Shown one piece after another: positions 60,131 through 64,000 of a DNA stretch of 64,000 nucleotides. The notes under the pieces are model-generated. The model was not told the origin of the DNA, ran no database searches, and saw only the letters and a program-made list of their open reading frames with translations. The position numbers were made by a program, and so were the translations under genes. Position 1 is the stretch's first letter; the number at the start of each line of letters is the position of its first letter. Origin of the DNA: Haematospirillum sp. H4485 (GTDB lineage Bacteria > Pseudomonadota > Alphaproteobacteria > Rhodospirillales > Rhodospirillaceae); the NCBI RefSeq assembly GCF_012102745.1, contig NZ_JAAVSY010000002.1, positions 124,001-188,000 on the forward strand, written 5' to 3'.

Positions 60131-60934
60131 ATGAACACGTCCCCCCATGTGGATGCTGCCCTTGATTTCATGGCCTTGGTCGGGCGCGTGTTCCTGGGCT
60201 TTGTCGAGCGGGCCGGACGGCTGTCGGTCTTTACCGGGGTTGTGCTGTTCCATTGCCTGACTCCGCCGTTTTATATACGGTCCCTGGTGCGCCAGATGGT
60301 GGAGATCGGGTACTACTCCCTGCCCGTGGTGGGCCTGACAACCCTGTTTTCCGGCATGGTGCTGGCCCTGCAAAGCTATACCGGGTTTGCCCGCTTTTCG
60401 GCTGAAAGCGCCGTGGCCACCGTTGTCGTGATTTCCATGACACGGGAGCTGGGGCCGGTTCTGGCCGGGCTGATGGTGGCCGGTCGCGTCGGGGCCTCGA
60501 TGGCGGCAGAACTGGGGACGATGCGCGTCACCGAACAGATTGACGCCCTGTCCACCCTGTCCACGAACCCGTTCCGTTATCTGGTTGTACCCCGCGTCTT
60601 GGCTGCCACCCTGATGCTGCCGCTGCTGGTTCTGGTCGGTGATATTATCGGGGTGTTCGGCGGTTATATGATCGGGACGTGGAAGCTTGGCTTCAACCCG
60701 GCCATCTATATCCAGCGGACCTGGGAATACATGCAGGCCATGGATGTCATATCCGGGCTGGTCAAGGCCGGCGTATTCGGATTCCTCATTTCCCTGACCG
60801 GCTGCTACAACGGATACCACTCCGACCGCGGGGCACAGGGGGTGGGACAGGCCACCCGCAACGCCGTGGTTTCAGCCTCGATCCTGATCCTGATCTTCAA
60901 TTACATGATTACGGAGCTGTTCTTCACCCAATGA
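60131..60934 (+). CDS. mlaE: MlaE-type ABC transporter permease
   Basis: A 267 aa inner-membrane permease of the Mla/Tgt2 retrograde phospholipid transport family, which maintains outer-membrane lipid asymmetry. About five hydrophobic segments. Family signatures include GLTTLFSGMVLALQSYTGFA, TRELGPVLAGLMVAGRVGAS and MAAELGTMRVTEQIDALSTL. It overlaps mlaF (ATGA). No MlaD (MCE) gene follows, which is unusual for the operon. Confidence 0.9.
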   Translation: MNTSPHVDAALDFMALVGRVFLGFVERAGRLSVFTGVVLFHCLTPPFYIRSLVRQMVEIGYYSLPVVGLTTLFSGMVLALQSYTGFARFSAESAVATVVVISMTRELGPVLAGLMVAGRVGASMAAELGTMRVTEQIDALSTLSTNPFRYLVVPRVLAATLMLPLLVLVGDIIGVFGGYMIGTWKLGFNPAIYIQRTWEYMQAMDVISGLVKAGVFGFLISLTGCYNGYHSDRGAQGVGQATRNAVVSASILILIFNYMITELFFTQ

Positions 60935-61719
60935 CCACACCCACGGTAGACAACCCGCCCAAGATCAGCCTGACCGACGTCAGCAAATCTTTTGGAAGCA
61001 AGATGGTTCTCAACGGCGTCACGCTGGATGTCATGCGTGGCGAGAACGTGGTTGTCATCGGGGGATCGGGAACGGGGAAGTCTGTCCTGCTGAAGTGCAT
61101 CCTTGGCCTGATGAAACCGGACAGGGGGTCCATCCGTGTTGACGGGGCGGAAATGACACGCCTTGGCTCACGCGCCCGCGACCGCATGGCCCGCAAATTC
61201 GGCATGCTGTTCCAGGGGGCGGCCCTGTTTGATTCCCTGCCGGTCTGGGAAAATGTGGCTTTTGGACTGATCCAGGGCGGACAGATGGATCGGGTACAGG
61301 CCCGGGACCGGGCGCTGGAAAAACTGGCCCAGGTCGGCCTGGGGGAGGATGTGGCCAACCTTCATCCGTCAGAGCTGTCCGGCGGCATGCAAAAGCGTGT
61401 CGGACTGGCCCGCGCCATTGCCGGGGAACCGGAAATCATCTTCTTCGATGAACCCACAACCGGGCTGGACCCGATCATGGCCGATGTGATCAATGACCTG
61501 ATCATCAAGTGCGTGCGGGAACTGGGGGCTACCGCTGTCACCATCACCCACGACATGACCTCGGCACGCAAAATTGCTGACCGCATTGCCATGTTGTACC
61601 AAGGGCGGATGATCTGGACCGGCACCGCCGCCCAGGTGTTTGAATCCGGGAATCCCTTTGTGGACCAGTTTGTGCACGGTCGCGCCGAAGGGCCGATCCA
61701 GATGACGATCAGGGCCTGA
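60931..61719 (+). CDS. mlaF: MlaF-type ABC transporter ATPase
   Basis: The 262 aa ATPase partner of the permease. Walker A GGSGTGKSVLLKCILGLMKP, Q-loop FQGAALFDSLPVWENVAF, signature LSGGMQKRVGLARAIAGEP, Walker B IIFFDEPTTGLDP and switch His in TVTITHDM-like AVTITHDMTS. The start overlaps the mlaE stop, so the two are translationally coupled. Confidence 0.92.
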   Translation: MTTPTVDNPPKISLTDVSKSFGSKMVLNGVTLDVMRGENVVVIGGSGTGKSVLLKCILGLMKPDRGSIRVDGAEMTRLGSRARDRMARKFGMLFQGAALFDSLPVWENVAFGLIQGGQMDRVQARDRALEKLAQVGLGEDVANLHPSELSGGMQKRVGLARAIAGEPEIIFFDEPTTGLDPIMADVINDLIIKCVRELGATAVTITHDMTSARKIADRIAMLYQGRMIWTGTAAQVFESGNPFVDQFVHGRAEGPIQMTIRA

Positions 61720-61723
61720 TCCC

Positions 61724-63142
61724 GTGGCCCGGGCCGCCAGCCAGTTTTCCTGCCAAAGCTGCGGCAGCGTGTTCCCCCGCTGGGCCGGCCGCTGTGACGG
61801 GTGCGGAGAATGGAACACTCTGGTGGAGGAAAATCGCCCCGGCACGGGACCAAAGGCCATAGCCGGTGCAAAGCCGGGGCGCCGGATCGACCTGGTCGGT
61901 CTGGAAGGACAAAGCAAGATCCCCCCGCGCATGCCTACCGGCATTGCCGAACTGGACCGGGTCTGCGGGGGCGGTCTGGTCCCCGGGTCGGCTCTTCTGG
62001 TCGGGGGCGATCCCGGTATCGGCAAGTCAACCCTTTTGCTGCAGGCTGCGGCGGCACTGGCTGGAACCGGGCTGAAGGTTGCCTATATCTCCGGTGAGGA
62101 GGCCATTGATCAGGTCCGTCTGCGCGCCGCCCGGCTGGGCCTGTCACGGGCCCCCGTCGGGCTGGCATCGGCCACCAATGTCGGTGACATTGTTGCCACC
62201 CTGGAAGAAAATGATCGCCCGCAGGTGGTGGTGATTGACTCCATCCAGACCATGTACATGGACACCCTGGATTCAGCCCCGGGCAGCGTGGCCCAAGTCC
62301 GTGCCTGCTCGCACGAATTGATCCGCCTGGCCAAACGGCGGGGCTTTGCCCTGTTCTTGGTCGGGCACGTCACCAAGGAAGGTGCCCTGGCCGGACCACG
62401 GGTGATGGAGCACATGGTCGATACCGTCCTGTATTTCGAAGGCGAACGCGGACACCATTTCCGGATCCTGCGGGCGGTGAAAAACCGCTTTGGTGCCACC
62501 GACGAAATCGGCGTGTTCGAGATGACCGACACAGGCTTGGGGGAAGTCCTCAACCCCTCGGCGCTGTTCCTGGCTGAACGGCGTGGCAATATCTCGGGCA
62601 GCTGTGTGTTTGCCGGCATAGAGGGCACCCGCCCGGTGCTGGTGGAAATACAGGCCCTGGTCTCCTCGTCCGGGGGGGGATCCCCCCGCCGGGCCGTGGT
62701 CGGGTGGGACAGCAGCCGCCTGTCCATGATCATGGCGGTACTGGAGGCACGTTGCGGTCTTGCCCTGGGATCAAATGACGTATATCTGAATGTTGCCGGG
62801 GGGTTGCGGGTCAGTGAACCCGCCGCCGACTTGGCCGTTGCAGCCGCCCTGGTGTCGGCAGCCTGTGGCACGCCGGTTCCGGCAGACCTTGCCGTTTTCG
62901 GTGAAGTCGGCCTGTCCGGGGAAATCCGGGCGGTAACCCAGGGGGAAGCCCGCCTGAAGGAAGCCGCCAAACTTGGCTTTGCCGAGGCACTGTCCCCGCG
63001 CCGGCGCCAGAAACCCGGCGCACGCGGGGGAACCGGCCCTGTGGATGGCATGGCCGTACGGGAAATAGGGCACTTGCAGGACTTGGTTGCCCTGTTCCCT
63101 GCAAAGGCCCTGCGCAAGCAGGACTGTGACGCGGAAGCCTGA
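61724..63142 (+). CDS. radA: RadA, DNA repair ATPase/branch-migration protein
   Basis: A 472 aa RecA-like protein that processes recombination intermediates. The N-terminal zinc finger CQSCGSVFPRWAGRCDGCGEW is followed by Walker A GGDPGIGKSTLLLQAAAALA, the RadA-specific KNRFG motif (AVKNRFGATDEIGVFEM), and a C-terminal Lon-protease-like domain without its catalytic Ser. The start is GTG, 4 bases after mlaF. Confidence 0.95.
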   Translation: MARAASQFSCQSCGSVFPRWAGRCDGCGEWNTLVEENRPGTGPKAIAGAKPGRRIDLVGLEGQSKIPPRMPTGIAELDRVCGGGLVPGSALLVGGDPGIGKSTLLLQAAAALAGTGLKVAYISGEEAIDQVRLRAARLGLSRAPVGLASATNVGDIVATLEENDRPQVVVIDSIQTMYMDTLDSAPGSVAQVRACSHELIRLAKRRGFALFLVGHVTKEGALAGPRVMEHMVDTVLYFEGERGHHFRILRAVKNRFGATDEIGVFEMTDTGLGEVLNPSALFLAERRGNISGSCVFAGIEGTRPVLVEIQALVSSSGGGSPRRAVVGWDSSRLSMIMAVLEARCGLALGSNDVYLNVAGGLRVSEPAADLAVAAALVSAACGTPVPADLAVFGEVGLSGEIRAVTQGEARLKEAAKLGFAEALSPRRRQKPGARGGTGPVDGMAVREIGHLQDLVALFPAKALRKQDCDAEA

Positions 63143-63189
63143 GACTACAAAACAGCCGGATATCTGTCCGGCACTGCCCGGGGATTACC

Positions 63190-63927
63190 ATGATGGACTC
63201 TGTGCCCTTGACCTTTCTGGATCTTGTTGTCCTGGCCGTGGTGCTGGTTTCCGCCGCCTTGGCCTTTTTCCGGGGCTTTGTGCACGAGGTGCTGGCCATT
63301 GCCGCCTGGGTCGGGGCCGGATTTGCCGCCATGTACGGCTTTCCGCTGGCGCGTCCCTTTGCCCGCGATGCCATTCCCCTGCCTTGGGCTGCCGACGGGG
63401 CCGCTGCGGTCGGCCTGTTTCTGGTGGCCCTGGTCACCCTGTCGCTTCTGACCAAGGCCCTGTCCGGCCAGGTTCAGGGCAGCCGCCTGAACTCCCTTGA
63501 CCGCTCGCTTGGCTTCCTGTTCGGCCTGGCCCGGGGGGTTGTCGTCATGGCCTTTGCCTTTATGGTCCTGTCATGGGTTTATCCGACGGCAGAAGGGCGG
63601 CCACAATGGATCTCCGGCGCCCGGACCCTGCCACTGGTCGAAGCCGGTACCGAGGCCCTGCGATCCCTGATCCCCGACCATCTGAAGACAGAAGAAGCCA
63701 AGGCCCGTGGCCTGACACGCCAGACGCAGGAAGACGTACACCGGGCCATAGAGGCCAAGGCCCTGTACGACAAACTGTCCCGCCCAAGCCCGGGCGCAAC
63801 ATCCGGATCCCCCGACCCGGCGCTTGCCCCCGCGCTGCAGCCGGGGTATGACAGCGCAGCCAGCAACAGCCTGGACCAGTTGTTCCAGGACGAGGCATCC
63901 CGGCAGCCCCCCGACGAGAGGCCATGA
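63190..63927 (+). CDS. cvpA: CvpA family membrane protein
   Basis: A 245 aa protein with four transmembrane segments in the first ~125 residues (TFLDLVVLAVVLVSAALAFF, HEVLAIAAWVGAGFAAMY, AAAVGLFLVALVTLSLL, LFGLARGVVVMAFAFMVL). A Pro/Ser-rich cytoplasmic tail follows. The family is named for colicin V production, and its molecular role is unsettled. It overlaps purF as ATGA, a pairing seen in many Proteobacteria. ATG 63193 is an alternative start. Confidence 0.88.
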   Translation: MMDSVPLTFLDLVVLAVVLVSAALAFFRGFVHEVLAIAAWVGAGFAAMYGFPLARPFARDAIPLPWAADGAAAVGLFLVALVTLSLLTKALSGQVQGSRLNSLDRSLGFLFGLARGVVVMAFAFMVLSWVYPTAEGRPQWISGARTLPLVEAGTEALRSLIPDHLKTEEAKARGLTRQTQEDVHRAIEAKALYDKLSRPSPGATSGSPDPALAPALQPGYDSAASNSLDQLFQDEASRQPPDERP

Positions 63928-64000
63928 TGGTCAACTTTCCCGCGTTCCCGTTCAGCCTGAACCGTCACGATGATGACAAACCACAGGAAGAGTGCGGCGT
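63924..64000 (+). CDS. purF: PurF, amidophosphoribosyltransferase, N-terminal start only
   Basis: The first 25 codons of a gene running off the window: a short acidic propeptide (NRHDDDKPQEE) followed by CGV. This matches the processing site of PurF, whose N-terminal Cys is the glutaminase nucleophile. The position after cvpA supports this call. Second in-frame ATG at 63927. Confidence 0.82.
   Translation, partial: MMVNFPAFPFSLNRHDDDKPQEECG

Overview
This window looks like chromosomal DNA of an alphaproteobacterium, probably of the Rhodospirillales type. The evidence is the division and cell-wall gene order murG-murC-murB-ddl-ftsQ-ftsA-ftsZ followed by lpxC-bamD-recN-ligA, the long proline/alanine/glutamine-rich FtsZ linker, a compact mreBCD-mrdA-rodA operon, and the CvpA-PurF and MlaE-MlaF arrangements. 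Species assignment is inference; no rRNA gene is present.

Layout. 1-7.9 kb: end of the dcw cluster on the plus strand, closed by a UUCG-loop terminator. 8.2-16.5 kb: lpxC, an exported S41-fold protein whose catalytic serine appears lost, bamD, recN, ligA and a DUF599 membrane protein. 16.5-17.6 kb: a gene-poor, AT-richer stretch with a frameshifted small membrane-protein gene, ending at tRNA-Met(CAT). 17.8-20.9 kb: an O-antigen-ligase-like membrane protein, a GhrA-like reductase and an unknown anchored protein. 21.1-28.9 kb: an accessory block of six minus-strand genes for calcium-binding RTX-type proteins. All six share a C-terminal module with an EF-hand-like loop, and one is split by a one-base frameshift. 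A small gene with a similar acidic motif lies between this block and tRNA-Lys(CTT).

29.6-35.3 kb: the rod-shape operon mreB-mreC-mreD-mrdA-rodA on the minus strand. 35.8-39.8 kb: an unknown membrane protein, an MFS transporter, miaA and serB. 39.9-45.8 kb: a sigma-54 response regulator convergent with a membrane histidine kinase that has degenerate ATP-binding boxes, an orphan family-5 solute-binding protein, and a small DUF1465-like protein. 46-51 kb: a DnaJ/CbpA-type chaperone, pdxH, a cation efflux protein, fabI and aroC. 51-55.8 kb: the fatty-acid cluster fabD-fabG-acpP-fabF with mltG on the minus strand. 56-64 kb: rpsF-rpsR-rplI, dnaB-alr, mlaE-mlaF, radA, cvpA and the start of purF.

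Most of the window is housekeeping: peptidoglycan precursor synthesis, divisome, elongasome, lipid A, outer-membrane assembly, fatty acids, ribosome and replication. The accessory interest is concentrated in the RTX block (21-29 kb) and in the signalling and degenerate-enzyme genes. No type I secretion genes, insertion sequence, phage genes or CRISPR array were recognised. The RTX proteins would therefore need a secretion system encoded elsewhere.
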